This document shows positions 9,695 to 18,675 of a stretch of DNA of 33,922 bases, piece after piece. Every line of letters begins with the position of its first letter. Positions within the stretch are counted from its first letter, which is position 1. Both the position numbers and the translations under genes were made by a program. The notes under the pieces were generated by a model. It worked only from the letters and a program-made list of their open reading frames with translations, ran no database searches and was not told the DNA's origin. This DNA is from Pseudomonas parasichuanensis (GTDB lineage Bacteria > Pseudomonadota > Gammaproteobacteria > Pseudomonadales > Pseudomonadaceae). The DNA is taken from positions 1 through 33,922 of the forward strand of contig NZ_BQHO01000045.1 in the NCBI RefSeq assembly GCF_021601385.1, written 5' to 3'.

Positions 9695-10632
9695 GGGTGG
9701 CCGGCCTCGCCGTAGACTTCCTTGAGGATCGCCTCGGCGCCCTGGCCGAGCAGGTCCTCGGCCACCTGCACGCCCAACGCCTCGGCGTTGGCGCGCGGGG
9801 CGCGGGCATCGGCCACCAGCAGGGTGCCGCCGGAAGGCTGGCCGACCAGGCCGCGCAGCCACAGTTGCTCGCCTTCGAGCACCGCGTAGCAGGCGATGGG
9901 CACCTGGCAACCACCGTTCAGGCGCTTGTTCAGGGCACGCTCGGCAACCACCCGGTCGGCGGTATCGACATGGTGCAGCGGCGCCAGCAGTGCATGGATC
10001 TCGCTGTCGGCGCTGCGGCACTCAATGCCCACGGCGCCTTGGCCACCCGCCGGCAGGCTGTCGTCGACGCTGATGGTGTCGGTGATGCGGTCCTCGAAGC
10101 CCAGGCGGATCAGTCCGGCGGCGGCGAGGATGATGGCGTCGTACTCGCCAGCGTCGAGCTTGGCCAGGCGGGTGTTGACGTTGCCGCGCAGGAAGCGGAT
10201 TTCGAGGTCGGGGCGACGCGCCAGCAACTGGGCCTGGCGGCGCAGGCTGGAGGTGCCGACGATGCTGCCGGCCGGCAGCGCGTCGAGGCTTTGGAAGGTG
10301 TTGGAAACGAAGGCGTCGCGCGGGTCTTCACGCTCGCAGATGCAGAACAGGCCCAGGCCCTCGGGGAAGTCCATGGGCACGTCCTTCATCGAATGCACGG
10401 CGATGTCGGCTTCGTTGTCGAGCAGGGCGGTTTCCAGCTCCTTGACGAACAGGCCCTTGCCGCCGATCTTCGCCAGCGGCGCGTCGAGCAGCTTGTCGCC
10501 GCGGCTGACCATCGGCACCAGGGTGACCAGAAGGCCAGGATGCGCCTGTTCCAGGCGCGCTTTTACGTATTCGGCCTGCCACAGGGCCAAGGCGCTTTTA
10601 CGGGTGGCAATACGGATTTCGCGAGTGGACAT
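9691..10632 (-). CDS. hemC: Porphobilinogen deaminase (hydroxymethylbilane synthase)
   Basis: A 313-residue enzyme joining four porphobilinogens. C242, in NGGCQVPIA, is the residue that holds the dipyrromethane cofactor. Other family marks are [12 protein letters not shown] at 8-19, [12 protein letters not shown], the arginines in [12 protein letters not shown], and [10 protein letters not shown]. Length and start match the E. coli enzyme. It is the first gene of the hemC-hemD-hemX-hemY run, joined to hemD by a four-base overlap. It is separated from algR by 258 bp that contain a REP pair, so it may have its own promoter or be read from algR. Confidence 0.96.
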   Translation of the reverse strand: MSTREIRIATRKSALALWQAEYVKARLEQAHPGLLVTLVPMVSRGDKLLDAPLAKIGGKGLFVKELETALLDNEADIAVHSMKDVPMDFPEGLGLFCICEREDPRDAFVSNTFQSLDALPAGSIVGTSSLRRQAQLLARRPDLEIRFLRGNVNTRLAKLDAGEYDAIILAAAGLIRLGFEDRITDTISVDDSLPAGGQGAVGIECRSADSEIHALLAPLHHVDTADRVVAERALNKRLNGGCQVPIACYAVLEGEQLWLRGLVGQPSGGTLLVADARAPRANAEALGVQVAEDLLGQGAEAILKEVYGEAGHP

Positions 10633-10750
10633 GGAACGCCCCGAGCCAGAGAAATGCCGCCGATGATAACAGCTCCTCTTGCTGTGCCCGCAGATTCAGA
10701 TCATCAATCCGTGCGGGTTGTTTCGCAGTTCACCCCCGTAGCGGCGATCA

Positions 10751-10868
10751 CTGTAGGGGCGGCCTTGTGTCGCGAAAGGGCTGCATAGCAGCCCCATCGA
10801 TTTGCGCACCACAGTGATGATCTGGGGCCGTTGCGCGGCCCTTTCGCGGCACAAGGCCGCTCCTACAG
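10751..10868. repeat. Inverted REP pair between hemC and algR
   Basis: Two copies of a REP-type sequence face each other: CTGTAGGGGCGGCCTTGTG followed by cgcgaaaggg at the left, and the reverse complement (ccctttcgcg, cacaaggccgctcctacag) at the right, with about 55 bp between. The same sequence occurs at 13340-13440. REPs of this kind are scattered in hundreds of copies in P. putida genomes, and pairs can fold into long hairpins that protect or end transcripts and are targets for some insertion elements. Confidence 0.85.
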
Positions 10869-10890
10869 GCTGGGTTAATCGCCGACCGCG

Positions 10891-11637
10891 TTAGTGCAGC
10901 GATTGCATCATCTTGCGCACACCCGCCACGTGGCGCCGGCTGACGGTCAGCGCATCACCGTCCAGGCCTTTGAGATAGAGCTGGAAATGCCCCAACGGGG
11001 TGCGTTGCAGGCGCTCGATGCGTTCACGGGCAACCAGGGCGTTGCGGTGGATACGCACGAAACGCTCGCCAAACTCGTCCTCCAGCGCCTTGAGCGGTTC
11101 ATCGAGCAGGACTTCACCGGCCTCGTGGCGCAGGGTGACGTACTTGTGATCAGCGATGAAATAGATGACCTGCGGCAGGGGGATCAGCTCGATGCCTTTG
11201 CGCGTGCGGGCACTGATGTGGCTGCGTGGGCCGCCGGTTTCACCGGCAGGCCGGGTCAACGCTGCCAGCTGGGTGCGATTGGGTTTTTCAGCGCGGCGCA
11301 GCGCGTCGCGCAGGGACTGGGGCTGGATCGGCTTGTCGACATGGCTGAGGGTGCTGTCTTTGAAAGCCTGGCTGCCGTATTCATCATCGCCGGTGCAGAA
11401 CACCACGGCAGGCGGCGCTTCGCGCTCGCACAGCCGCGCGGCGACCTGCAGGCCATCAATGCCCGGCATGCCGATATCAAGCAGCACCACGTCGGGCTTG
11501 AGGCTTTCGATCAATGCCAGGGCCTCCTCGCCGTTGGTGGCGCTGGGCTCCATCACGGTGTAGCCCTCCAGCTCACCGAGCAACCGGCTCAGGCGTTCGC
11601 GGGCTTGGGGTTCGTCATCAACGATCAGGACATTCAT
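10891..11637 (-). CDS. algR: AlgR, LytTR-family response regulator
   Basis: A 248-residue regulator, the same length as P. aeruginosa AlgR. Residues 1-120 are a receiver domain with acidic pocket D7-D8, phosphoacceptor D54 in VVLLDIGMPG and the conserved K in VDKPIQP. The C-terminal half is a LytTR DNA-binding domain, with VIYFIADHKYVTLR and ERFVRIHRNALVAR clearly seen. In P. aeruginosa AlgR controls alginate, twitching and other virulence traits and binds near algD and the fimU operon. The start at 11637 gives the conserved MNVLIVDDEPQ. In P. aeruginosa the kinase gene algZ (fimS) lies between algR and argH; here 298 bp of non-coding DNA lie there instead. Confidence 0.95.
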   Translation of the reverse strand: MNVLIVDDEPQARERLSRLLGELEGYTVMEPSATNGEEALALIESLKPDVVLLDIGMPGIDGLQVAARLCEREAPPAVVFCTGDDEYGSQAFKDSTLSHVDKPIQPQSLRDALRRAEKPNRTQLAALTRPAGETGGPRSHISARTRKGIELIPLPQVIYFIADHKYVTLRHEAGEVLLDEPLKALEDEFGERFVRIHRNALVARERIERLQRTPLGHFQLYLKGLDGDALTVSRRHVAGVRKMMQSLH

Positions 11638-11886
11638 AATTGCGCTGGATTCCTGAGTGAGTCTCGCACGGGTATAGCGTAGACAGGTGTGGGGTGACTG
11701 ATAAGCGGTCACGCTACAGACCGGTGCGAAGGCCAAAGATTCACTGGCCTGGCAGATTCACCGCCAGCCCTTTGTCCAACTGTAGACGCTCCGTGGAACA
11801 CTGCCGTTCAATCGTTGAATCTGCTGCACACCCTTGTTAACAGACGATTCTGTCGACCAGCGCCCCTGCGGCGGCGGGCGCAACCC

Positions 11887-11895
11887 TGCTATGAT
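11887..11895 (+). promoter_or_regulatory. Extended -10 promoter for argH
   Basis: TGCTATGAT is an extended -10 (TG-N-TATGAT) 41 bp upstream of the argH start. No good -35 is visible, as usual for extended -10 promoters. The rest of 11638-11886 holds the algR promoter side and no gene that I can support. Confidence 0.55.
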
Positions 11896-11935
11896 CGCGG
11901 CACTTTTTCCGTTCACGCCTTCAACGAGTGAATCC

Positions 11936-13330
11936 ATGAGCACCGACAAGACCAATCAGTCCTGGGGCGGCCGCTTCAGTGAGCCCGTCGACGCCTTCGT
12001 CGCCCGTTTCACCGCCTCGGTCGATTTCGACAAGCGCCTGTACCGCCACGACATCATGGGTTCGATCGCCCACGCCACCATGCTGGCGCAGGTCGGCGTG
12101 CTCAGCGATGCCGAGCGCGACACCATCATCGATGGCCTGAAGACCATCCAGGGCGAGATCGAGGCTGGCAAGTTCGACTGGCGCGTTGACCTGGAAGACG
12201 TGCACATGAACATCGAAGCGCGCCTGACCGACCGCATCGGCATCACCGGCAAGAAGCTGCATACCGGCCGTAGCCGCAACGACCAGGTGGCCACCGACAT
12301 CCGCCTGTGGCTGCGCGACGAGATCGACCTGATCCTGGCCGAGATCACCCGCCTGCAGCAGGGCCTGCTGGAGCAGGCCGAGCGTGAAGCCGAGACCATC
12401 ATGCCCGGTTTCACCCACCTGCAGACCGCCCAGCCGGTGACCTTCGGCCACCATCTGCTGGCCTGGTTCGAAATGCTCAGCCGTGACTACGAGCGCCTGG
12501 TCGACTGCCGCAAGCGCGCCAACCGCATGCCACTGGGCAGCGCCGCGCTGGCCGGCACCACCTACCCGATCGACCGCGAGCTGACCTGCAAGCTGCTGGG
12601 CTTCGAAGCCGTGGCCGGCAACTCGCTGGACGGCGTGTCGGACCGTGACTTCGCCATCGAATTCTGCGCTGCCGCCAGCATCGCCATGATGCACCTGTCG
12701 CGCTTCTCCGAAGAGCTGGTGCTGTGGACCAGCGCCCAGTTCCAGTTCATCGACCTGCCCGATCGCTTCTGCACCGGCAGCTCGATCATGCCGCAGAAGA
12801 AGAACCCGGACGTACCGGAGCTGGTGCGTGGCAAGAGCGGCCGTGTGTTTGGCGCCTTGACCGGCCTGTTGACCCTGATGAAAGGCCAGCCGCTGGCCTA
12901 CAACAAGGACAACCAGGAAGATAAAGAGCCGCTGTTCGACGCCGCCGACACCCTGCGCGACTCGCTGCGTGCCTTTGCCGACATGATCCCGGCGATCAAG
13001 CCCAAGCACGCGATCATGCGTGAAGCGGCCCTGCGCGGTTTCTCCACCGCCACTGACCTGGCCGACTACCTGGTGCGCCGTGGCCTGCCGTTCCGTGATT
13101 GCCACGAGATCGTTGGCCATGCGGTGAAGTATGGCGTGGACACCGGCAAGGACCTGGCCGAGATGAGCCTGGACGAGCTGCGCCAGTTCAGCGACCAGAT
13201 CGAACAGGACGTGTTTGCCGTGCTGACCCTGGAAGGCTCGGTCAATGCCCGTAACCACATCGGCGGTACCGCGCCGGCGCAGGTGCGTGCGGCCGTGGTG
13301 CGCGGCAAGGCGCTGCTGGCTTCGCGTTAA
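11936..13330 (+). CDS. argH: Argininosuccinate lyase
   Basis: A 464-residue cytoplasmic enzyme that splits argininosuccinate into arginine and fumarate, the last step of arginine synthesis. The superfamily signature [12 protein letters not shown] begins near residue 281 and supplies the catalytic serine loop. Also visible are [13 protein letters not shown] (substrate binding) and [16 protein letters not shown] with its catalytic His. The start at 11936 gives [16 protein letters not shown], the usual N-terminus; the frame is open further upstream but through the promoter. It is transcribed away from algR and ends in a REP pair shared with the convergent GST gene. Confidence 0.97.
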   Translation: MSTDKTNQSWGGRFSEPVDAFVARFTASVDFDKRLYRHDIMGSIAHATMLAQVGVLSDAERDTIIDGLKTIQGEIEAGKFDWRVDLEDVHMNIEARLTDRIGITGKKLHTGRSRNDQVATDIRLWLRDEIDLILAEITRLQQGLLEQAEREAETIMPGFTHLQTAQPVTFGHHLLAWFEMLSRDYERLVDCRKRANRMPLGSAALAGTTYPIDRELTCKLLGFEAVAGNSLDGVSDRDFAIEFCAAASIAMMHLSRFSEELVLWTSAQFQFIDLPDRFCTGSSIMPQKKNPDVPELVRGKSGRVFGALTGLLTLMKGQPLAYNKDNQEDKEPLFDAADTLRDSLRAFADMIPAIKPKHAIMREAALRGFSTATDLADYLVRRGLPFRDCHEIVGHAVKYGVDTGKDLAEMSLDELRQFSDQIEQDVFAVLTLEGSVNARNHIGGTAPAQVRAAVVRGKALLASR

Positions 13331-13339
13331 AAAGTTATT

Positions 13340-13440
13340 GGGGCCGCTTTGCGGCCCTTTCGCGACACAAGGCCGCTCCTACAGGATATCGCGTTCCCCT
13401 GTAGGAGCGGCCTTGTGCCGCGAAAGGGCTAAGCAGCCCC
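13340..13440. repeat. Inverted REP pair between argH and the GST gene
   Basis: Two facing REP copies, one reading ccctttcgcg-acacaaggccgctcctacag and the other ctgtaggagcggccttgtg-ccgcgaaaggg, are separated by about 15 bp. They fill the gap between two convergent genes. The long hairpin they can form probably acts as a bidirectional transcript end. The sequence is the same kind as at 10751-10868. Confidence 0.88.
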
Positions 13441-13448
13441 GGGCTTTA

Positions 13449-14111
13449 TCAGCGCTTGCCGCTTTTCACCATTTCAATGAAAGCAGGCATCGCCGCGTCC
13501 TTGTCCGCCACGATCCGCGCCATGTGCGGGTTATCACCCAGCAACCGCAGCAATGCCTTCGCCTGCGGGAAGTCTTCCAGGAAGTCGATGTTCAGCACCT
13601 TCTTGCCCACCAGGCAGGCCAGGTCCACCGAGAAAACGAACATCAGGTCGGCGATGGTCATCTGCTCACCCGCCACATAAGGCGCGAACTTGCCATTGCG
13701 CTTGAGGGTAGCGAAGCCTGCCAGCAGGTCGGCCCGCGCCCGCTCCTTGATCAGCGGCTCCACCGCCGCGCCGAAGAATGCCTCGGCATAGCAGGTACGC
13801 GCCGGCAGCTCGATATACAGTTCAATCTCCCTGAGCAGCTCACGCACCTTGGCCTGGCCGAAGGCATCGGCAGGCAACAGCGCCTTGCCGGGCTGGGTCT
13901 GCTCGATGTAGTCGAGGATCACACCGGTCTCGCTGAGGAAACCGTGCTCGGTCTCCAGCACCGGCACCTTGCCGCGCGGGCTCACCGCCAGGGCCTGGGG
14001 TGCCTGGCCGCCGAAGAACAACACTTCTTCGAACGGCACCCCTTTCTCCAGCAGCGCCAGCTTGACCATGTTGTAGTAGTTGCTGACCGCGAATCCATGA
14101 AGCTTGAGCAT
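13449..14111 (-). CDS. Glutathione S-transferase family protein
   Basis: A 220-residue cytoplasmic protein with the GST layout. The N-terminal thioredoxin-like domain contains MLKLHGFAVSNYYNMVKLAL, then KVPVLETEHGFLSETGVILDYIEQ, which holds the conserved cis-proline (VPVL) and the E-S/T pair that binds the gamma-glutamyl part of glutathione. The C-terminal half is all helical, with the N-capping stretch AGEQMTIADLMFVFSVDLA. The start at 14111 is the ATG closest to the conserved N-terminus; the upstream extension has no GST similarity. Its substrate cannot be told. It converges on argH across a REP pair. Confidence 0.88.
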   Translation of the reverse strand: MLKLHGFAVSNYYNMVKLALLEKGVPFEEVLFFGGQAPQALAVSPRGKVPVLETEHGFLSETGVILDYIEQTQPGKALLPADAFGQAKVRELLREIELYIELPARTCYAEAFFGAAVEPLIKERARADLLAGFATLKRNGKFAPYVAGEQMTIADLMFVFSVDLACLVGKKVLNIDFLEDFPQAKALLRLLGDNPHMARIVADKDAAMPAFIEMVKSGKR

Positions 14112-14256
14112 TGAGACAGCCTCCAGGCCGTGTGGGGATGGCCGGGCTGTTATAGCGCCCTTCCCCATCCATGGCCAGCGTCATGGGCGCGGTCGATGGT
14201 CGGGCATTGCCGAAGCGGGCATGGCACACTGTGCACCTCACCACAGGAGCACCGCC

Positions 14257-14559
14257 ATGAGCGAACCCCAAGACATCGACAGCAATGATGAAGAAGACTT
14301 CGCCGAGGCCACACTGACCCAGGCCATCGAAAACCAGATCGAAAGCGGCGAACCGCCCGCGGCCAAGGCCACCTTCAACAAGTTGACCCTGGTCGGCTAC
14401 GAGCGTGAAGACATCCTCAACCTGATGGCCCACGTGCTGGCCATCGAGATCGACGCCATGCTCGACGCGGACCGTGCGTTCGACACCGAGTGGTACGAAA
14501 CCGCCCTGCGCGCCCTGCCGGAGCTGCCACCTGAGGCGGATCAAGGCGACATCGAGTAA
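14257..14559 (+). CDS. Small acidic conserved protein of unknown function
   Basis: A 100-residue acidic, helical protein beginning MSEPQDIDSNDEEDFAEATL. It has no cysteine, signal peptide or membrane span. The central part (KATFNKLTLVGYEREDILNLMAHVLAIEID) looks like a compact helical domain, and the ends are disordered and acidic. An ACAGGAG site seven bases before the ATG supports the start. I recognise it only as a conserved Pseudomonas hypothetical protein. It lies just upstream of the TIGR02647 gene, 51 bp apart, and the two may be co-transcribed. Confidence 0.75.
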   Translation: MSEPQDIDSNDEEDFAEATLTQAIENQIESGEPPAAKATFNKLTLVGYEREDILNLMAHVLAIEIDAMLDADRAFDTEWYETALRALPELPPEADQGDIE

Positions 14560-14570
14560 CCCTGACTACA

Positions 14571-14603
14571 CTCCTGACTTCATCCTTGTCTGGAAGTCAG
14601 GAG
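14571..14603 (+). promoter_or_regulatory. Perfect 11-bp hairpin covering the TIGR02647 ribosome binding site
   Basis: CTCCTGACTTC (14571-14581) and GAAGTCAGGAG (14593-14603) form a perfect stem with an 11-base loop. The AGGAG at the end of the right arm is the ribosome binding site for the ATG at 14611. There is no T-run after it, so it is not a plain intrinsic terminator. Folding in the mRNA would hide the site. Confidence 0.6.
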
Positions 14604-14610
14604 TCGCCCT

Positions 14611-14862
14611 ATGTCCTTCACCCCCGAACTGATCGCCGAACTGGAAGTGCTCGCCCTGTTCAACCTGGGCAACCATCAGGAAGGCATCAAGGTTGGCAGC
14701 ACCGCGTCCCCCGCGCTGATCGCCGCTGCCAAGCGCCTGCATGAAAAAGAACTTACCGACCAGCCCGATGGCGGCTACCTCACCAGCCTCGGCAACGATG
14801 CTGCCGAAAGCGTGCAGCTACTGCTGACGATCCTCCAATCGAAATCGACGCAACCGGCCTGA
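14611..14862 (+). CDS. TIGR02647 family protein
   Basis: An 83-residue soluble protein beginning MSFTPELIAELEVLALFNL, the pattern of the TIGR02647 family of short Pseudomonas and gamma-proteobacterial proteins. It is helical with a conserved LFNLGNHQEGIKVGSTA segment. Its role is unknown; some annotations call it DNA-binding, which I cannot support from sequence. Its AGGAG ribosome binding site lies inside a perfect hairpin, which suggests control of translation. Confidence 0.82.
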   Translation: MSFTPELIAELEVLALFNLGNHQEGIKVGSTASPALIAAAKRLHEKELTDQPDGGYLTSLGNDAAESVQLLLTILQSKSTQPA

Positions 14863-14868
14863 TTCTGC

Positions 14869-14903
14869 ATCGCGGGGCGCGTCACTGTGGCGTGCCCCGC
14901 GAT
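14869..14903 (+). terminator. GC-rich hairpin after the TIGR02647 gene
   Basis: ATCGCGGGGC (14869-14878) pairs perfectly with GCCCCGCGAT (14894-14903) seven bases after the stop codon. Only a weak AT stretch follows (CAATTCA), so it is a likely but imperfect terminator. Confidence 0.45.
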
Positions 14904-15012
14904 CAATTCACGCCAGCGCTGGTAATCTGGCGCCAAAAAGCCACCAACCCCTTATCCGACCGCACTACTCAGGCTAAACTCGCCACTGCTCCGTGGCCCG
15001 CCTGAGTGCGCA

Positions 15013-17874
15013 ATGAACCACCCTCACGAAATTCGCCCCGACATCGCCCAAGGCATCGACCGCAAGGAGCTGTCGCGGCTGCGTGCGCGTTTTCTGAAGG
15101 TCAGCCAGGGGCGCCTGGGGCGCGCAATGGAGGGGCTGTCGACGCGCCAGCAACAAGTCCTCACGCTGTTGCCGCTGTGCTTCCACGTCAACCACCCACT
15201 GCTGCCAGGCTATGTCTCGGGTACCACACCCGCCGGTGTCTCGGGCTTCGAGCCAGACGCCGACTTACTGGCCGAAGCCCAGCGCCTGACCCGCTCGTTC
15301 ACCTACAAGGCGCGCCACGGCAACCCACCGCAACCAATCCATGGGCTGTTCCTGATGGGCAGCCTGGGCACCCTGGCCCAGGCCGAGCAAAGCGACATGG
15401 ATGTGTGGGTGTGCCACGCCGCGGACCTGAGCGAACAGGCCTTGGGCGAATTGCGGCGCAAATGCCAGTTGCTCGAGGCCTGGGCGGCCAGCCAGGGGGC
15501 CGAAGCGCACTGCTTCCTGATCGATGCGCAGGGCTTCGTCCAGGGCGCGCGCGACAGCCAGCTCAGCTCGGACGACTGCGGCACCACCCAGCACTACCTG
15601 CTGCTCGACGAGTTCTACCGCACCGCCATCTGGCTGGCCGGGCGCACCCCGCTGTGGTGGCTGGTGCCGGTCTATCAGGAGCACAACTACCGCGACTACA
15701 CCCAGACCTTGCTGTCCAAGCGCTTCATTCGGGCCCGTGACGATATCGACCTGGGCCACCTGGCGCACATTCCCCAGGAGGAATACGTGGGCGCCGGGCT
15801 GTGGCAGCTGTTCAAGGGCATCGACTCGCCCTACAAGTCGCTGCTCAAGCTGCTGCTAACCGAGGTCTACGCCAGCGAACACCCACAGGTGCGCTGCCTG
15901 AGCCTGGACTTCAAGCAGGCGGTGTTCGCCAACCGGCTTGAGCTGGACGCGCTCGACCCCTACGTGATGGTCTACCGGCGGATCGAAGCGTACCTGCTGC
16001 AACGCGGCGAAACTGCCCGCCTGGAGCTGGTGCGGCGCAGCCTTTACCTGAAAGTGAACAAGAAGCTCAGCAACCTCGCCTCGCGCAGCGGTGGCTGGCA
16101 ACGCCGCCTGCTGGCGAAGCTGGCCGAGGAATGGCGCTGGGACGAGCGCCAGTTGGCCCTGCTCGACAGCCGCAGCCAATGGAAGGTGCGCCAGGTGGCC
16201 GTCGAGCGCCGTGAACTGGTGGCCGAGCTGAACCACAGCTACCGCTTCCTCAGCGAGTTTGCCCGCACCCAGCAGGCCGACAGCCGCGCCGACCCGCGTG
16301 AGCTCAACGTGCTCGGCCGGCGCCTGTACGCCGCCTTCGAACGCCGCGCCGGGAAAATCGAAGTAATCAACCCGGGCATCGCCCCTGACCTGGCCGAAGA
16401 CACCCTGACCCTGGTGCAATCGGCCAACCGCAAGGAGCCCGGCACGCATCACTGGGGGCTGTACAACGGCAACCTGGGGGTGCACGAATGGGAGCACTTC
16501 AGCCCGATCAAGCGCTGCCGCGAACTGCTCGAACTGCTCACCTGGGCCCACCGCAACGGGGTGATCGACAGCAGCACGCGGATTGCCCTGCACCCGGGTG
16601 CCAGCGATCTCAATGACTTCGAGCTGTTCAACCTGATCGGCAGCCTGCAGCACAGCATCGCGCTGCCGCTGGAGACGGTCAGTGAAGCCCGCCTGCTGCA
16701 ACCGAGCGTGGCCGACGAAATCCTTCTGCTGGTCAACGTTGGCGTCGACCCGCTGCGCCACCACCGCGACCTGAACATCCTGATGACCACCGAGCGTACC
16801 GACTCGCTCAGCTACGCCGGCGTGCGCGAAAACCTGGTGCTGACCCTCGACCAGATCACCCTCAACAGCTGGAACGAGGTGCTGGTGCAGCGCTATGACG
16901 GCGAGCATGCCCTGATGCGCTGCCTGCGTGACCACCTCAACAGCCTTGGCCGGCGCAGCCACCGCCCGCGGGTGCGGGTGCGCTGCCATTGCCACAACCG
17001 CGCCCAGGCCATCAGCCAGCGGGTAGAGGAGATCTTCGAGACCGCGCAACGGTTGCTCGACCAAGGCCTCAACCACCGCTACCTGCTGCAGGTGGCCCAG
17101 CACACCCATGTGCTGGAGCTGCTGCCGGGGCAGGTCACCCTGGCCACCCTCGACGACCACGAGGCCGTGCTGGCGGCACTGGGTGAAGTACGCAGCGCCT
17201 ACAGCCCACTGCATCTGGACGCCAATGCCCTGCAGGACCACGACCTGCCGCTGGTCCTCGAGCGAGGCCTGCCAGGTTGTATCCAGGTGTTCTACCGCCT
17301 GCTCGACGGCTGGGCCGACCTGTATGTGCTGGATGAGCACAACGTCTTGTGGCAACAACGCCTGGCGCTGCAGGACGAGCATCACTTGTTGCTGCCACTG
17401 CATCGTTTTCTGCAATCGATGATTGTCCGCCGCGATGCCCAACTGCCACTGGAGAGCCTGCAGCAAGCGTCGCTGCAGATCACCTATTGCCAGTTGCTGC
17501 CCTCAGGCTTGGGCAAGGCTCGCAGCCTGGAGCCACGCCAGGCGCCGCTGGATGGCCGCAGCCAGCCTTACTATGAGGTCCAGGCGATTGTGCAGGGCGG
17601 TGCAGGCGGCGCCGTGCACGTCACGCTCTATTGCGATCAGCAGGAGTTTTCCGAGCTGGAACACGGCGACCAGCTGTATGCCGTGGTCGCCCGGCAGATC
17701 CTGCGCCAGCGCCACAGCGCCGGCAGCTACCGCTGCTACATCACCGACCTGGACCTGTCCGAACTGCTGGGCGACGACCCAGGCTCGACGAGCCTGTGCC
17801 TGCGCTACAAACGCGAGCTTGAACAAGCCTTGAACGATGGCCTGGAACAGCTGCAGGCTGCGTTGGAGCCCTGA
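15013..17874 (+). CDS. cyaA: Class I adenylate cyclase
   Basis: A 953-residue cytoplasmic enzyme making cAMP from ATP, of the enterobacterial CyaA class. The N-terminal catalytic domain resembles a nucleotidyltransferase: LFLMGSLGTLAQAEQSDMDV at about 112-131 holds the GS motif and the D-X-D metal ligands. TPLWWLVPVYQEHNY and LLKLLLTEVYA are other family marks. The C-terminal half is the regulatory region, without a visible phosphotransferase histidine motif that I can place. The length is a little above the 848 aa of the E. coli enzyme. Its stop is 15 bp from the convergent rnk stop. In pseudomonads cAMP works through Vfr-like proteins rather than sugar catabolite repression. Confidence 0.95.
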   Translation: MNHPHEIRPDIAQGIDRKELSRLRARFLKVSQGRLGRAMEGLSTRQQQVLTLLPLCFHVNHPLLPGYVSGTTPAGVSGFEPDADLLAEAQRLTRSFTYKARHGNPPQPIHGLFLMGSLGTLAQAEQSDMDVWVCHAADLSEQALGELRRKCQLLEAWAASQGAEAHCFLIDAQGFVQGARDSQLSSDDCGTTQHYLLLDEFYRTAIWLAGRTPLWWLVPVYQEHNYRDYTQTLLSKRFIRARDDIDLGHLAHIPQEEYVGAGLWQLFKGIDSPYKSLLKLLLTEVYASEHPQVRCLSLDFKQAVFANRLELDALDPYVMVYRRIEAYLLQRGETARLELVRRSLYLKVNKKLSNLASRSGGWQRRLLAKLAEEWRWDERQLALLDSRSQWKVRQVAVERRELVAELNHSYRFLSEFARTQQADSRADPRELNVLGRRLYAAFERRAGKIEVINPGIAPDLAEDTLTLVQSANRKEPGTHHWGLYNGNLGVHEWEHFSPIKRCRELLELLTWAHRNGVIDSSTRIALHPGASDLNDFELFNLIGSLQHSIALPLETVSEARLLQPSVADEILLLVNVGVDPLRHHRDLNILMTTERTDSLSYAGVRENLVLTLDQITLNSWNEVLVQRYDGEHALMRCLRDHLNSLGRRSHRPRVRVRCHCHNRAQAISQRVEEIFETAQRLLDQGLNHRYLLQVAQHTHVLELLPGQVTLATLDDHEAVLAALGEVRSAYSPLHLDANALQDHDLPLVLERGLPGCIQVFYRLLDGWADLYVLDEHNVLWQQRLALQDEHHLLLPLHRFLQSMIVRRDAQLPLESLQQASLQITYCQLLPSGLGKARSLEPRQAPLDGRSQPYYEVQAIVQGGAGGAVHVTLYCDQQEFSELEHGDQLYAVVARQILRQRHSAGSYRCYITDLDLSELLGDDPGSTSLCLRYKRELEQALNDGLEQLQAALEP

Positions 17875-17889
17875 GGCTCAAGGGCCACG

Positions 17890-18300
17890 TCAGAGGTCGA
17901 AATCGCCCGCTGCTTCCGGCTGGTACTCCACGGCCAGCAGTTCGAGCTTGAGGGTCTTGCCGCCGGGGGCCGGCCAGTCGATCTGGTCACCCACCGACAG
18001 CCCCAGCAACGCACAACCGATCGGCGCCAGGATGGAGACATTGCCCTCCGGGCCGGCATCCTTCGGATACACCAGGGTCAGGTGGTAGTCCTTGCCGCTG
18101 GCGATCTCACGGCAGTGCACGCGCGAGTTCATGGTCACCACGCCAGCCGGCACCTCTTCGTGACCGACCACCTGTTCGGCGCGGTCCAGCTCGTCCTGCA
18201 GGGCGAGCACACCCGGGGTGCTTTCATCGAGGCTGTCGATCAGGCGCTCGAGACGCTGTACGTCCAATCGGGTGAGGGTGAGGGAAGGCTTGGTGCTCAT
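17890..18300 (-). CDS. rnk: Rnk, nucleoside diphosphate kinase regulator (GreA/B-like fold)
   Basis: A 136-residue cytoplasmic protein. Residues 1-45 form a short helical hairpin and the rest an FKBP-like GreA/GreB C-terminal domain, with VTMNSRVHCREI, YHLTLVYPKDA, GNVSILAPIGCALLGLSVGD and IDWPAPGG. Rnk binds RNA polymerase in the secondary channel region, but its coiled coil is too short to stimulate cleavage. In pseudomonads it is known for affecting nucleoside diphosphate kinase and alginate. It converges on cyaA. Confidence 0.92.
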   Translation of the reverse strand: MSTKPSLTLTRLDVQRLERLIDSLDESTPGVLALQDELDRAEQVVGHEEVPAGVVTMNSRVHCREIASGKDYHLTLVYPKDAGPEGNVSILAPIGCALLGLSVGDQIDWPAPGGKTLKLELLAVEYQPEAAGDFDL

Positions 18301-18351
18301 GATCCAGTCAGACTCCTTTGAACAGGCAATTTGCTTGAGGCAGATAAAGCA

Positions 18352-18375
18352 AAACCCCGCCCAAGGGCGGGGTTT
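18352..18375 (-). terminator. Rho-independent terminator after the cyaY-DUF1289 genes
   Basis: AAACCCCGCCC (18352-18362) pairs with GGGCGGGGTTT (18365-18375). On the minus strand the stem is followed by TTTTGCTTT. It sits 81 bp beyond the DUF1289 stop and upstream of rnk, so it separates the two minus-strand units. Confidence 0.8.
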
Positions 18376-18455
18376 GTGAATGCTGTGGCGTCACCGACGC
18401 AAGACCCGACACTACCACAGCAGGGCAAATACTCAAGCCCGCAGTATCAATGGGG

Positions 18456-18674
18456 TTATGCCTGGGCCCGCGCTTTCAGGGCCAGGGCCTCGCGGCAGAT
18501 CTGCCGGCGCCGGTCGTCATCGGCCGCACGCCACTCGCGGATATGCTCGACATGGCGATGGCAGCCGGTGCAAACCTTGTGTTCATCGAGGCGGCACACG
18601 CTGATGCAGGGTGACGGCACGGCTGGGCTGACATTGCTGTACAGCGGCTTGGGGGCCCGGGGCTGGTCGCTCAT
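18456..18674 (-). CDS. DUF1289 family cysteine-motif protein
   Basis: A 72-residue protein with four cysteines in the pattern CISVCRLDEHKVCTGCHRH (C-X3-C-X7-C-X2-C), followed by HIREWRAADDDRRRQI. This is the DUF1289 family, which probably holds a metal ion or iron-sulfur centre through the cysteines; that is inferred, not shown. The ATG at 18674 is one base past the cyaY stop, so the two are co-transcribed, and the link to frataxin fits a metal-related role. The longer upstream frame is a shadow of cyaY. Confidence 0.85.
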   Translation of the reverse strand: MSDQPRAPKPLYSNVSPAVPSPCISVCRLDEHKVCTGCHRHVEHIREWRAADDDRRRQICREALALKARAQA

Positions 18675-18675
18675 C

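Noticed and set aside
9695-10021. N-terminal extension of hemD through hemC
   Set aside because: This part lies in the other frame of hemC. The GTG at 9694 overlapping the hemC stop gives the expected HemD length and N-terminus.
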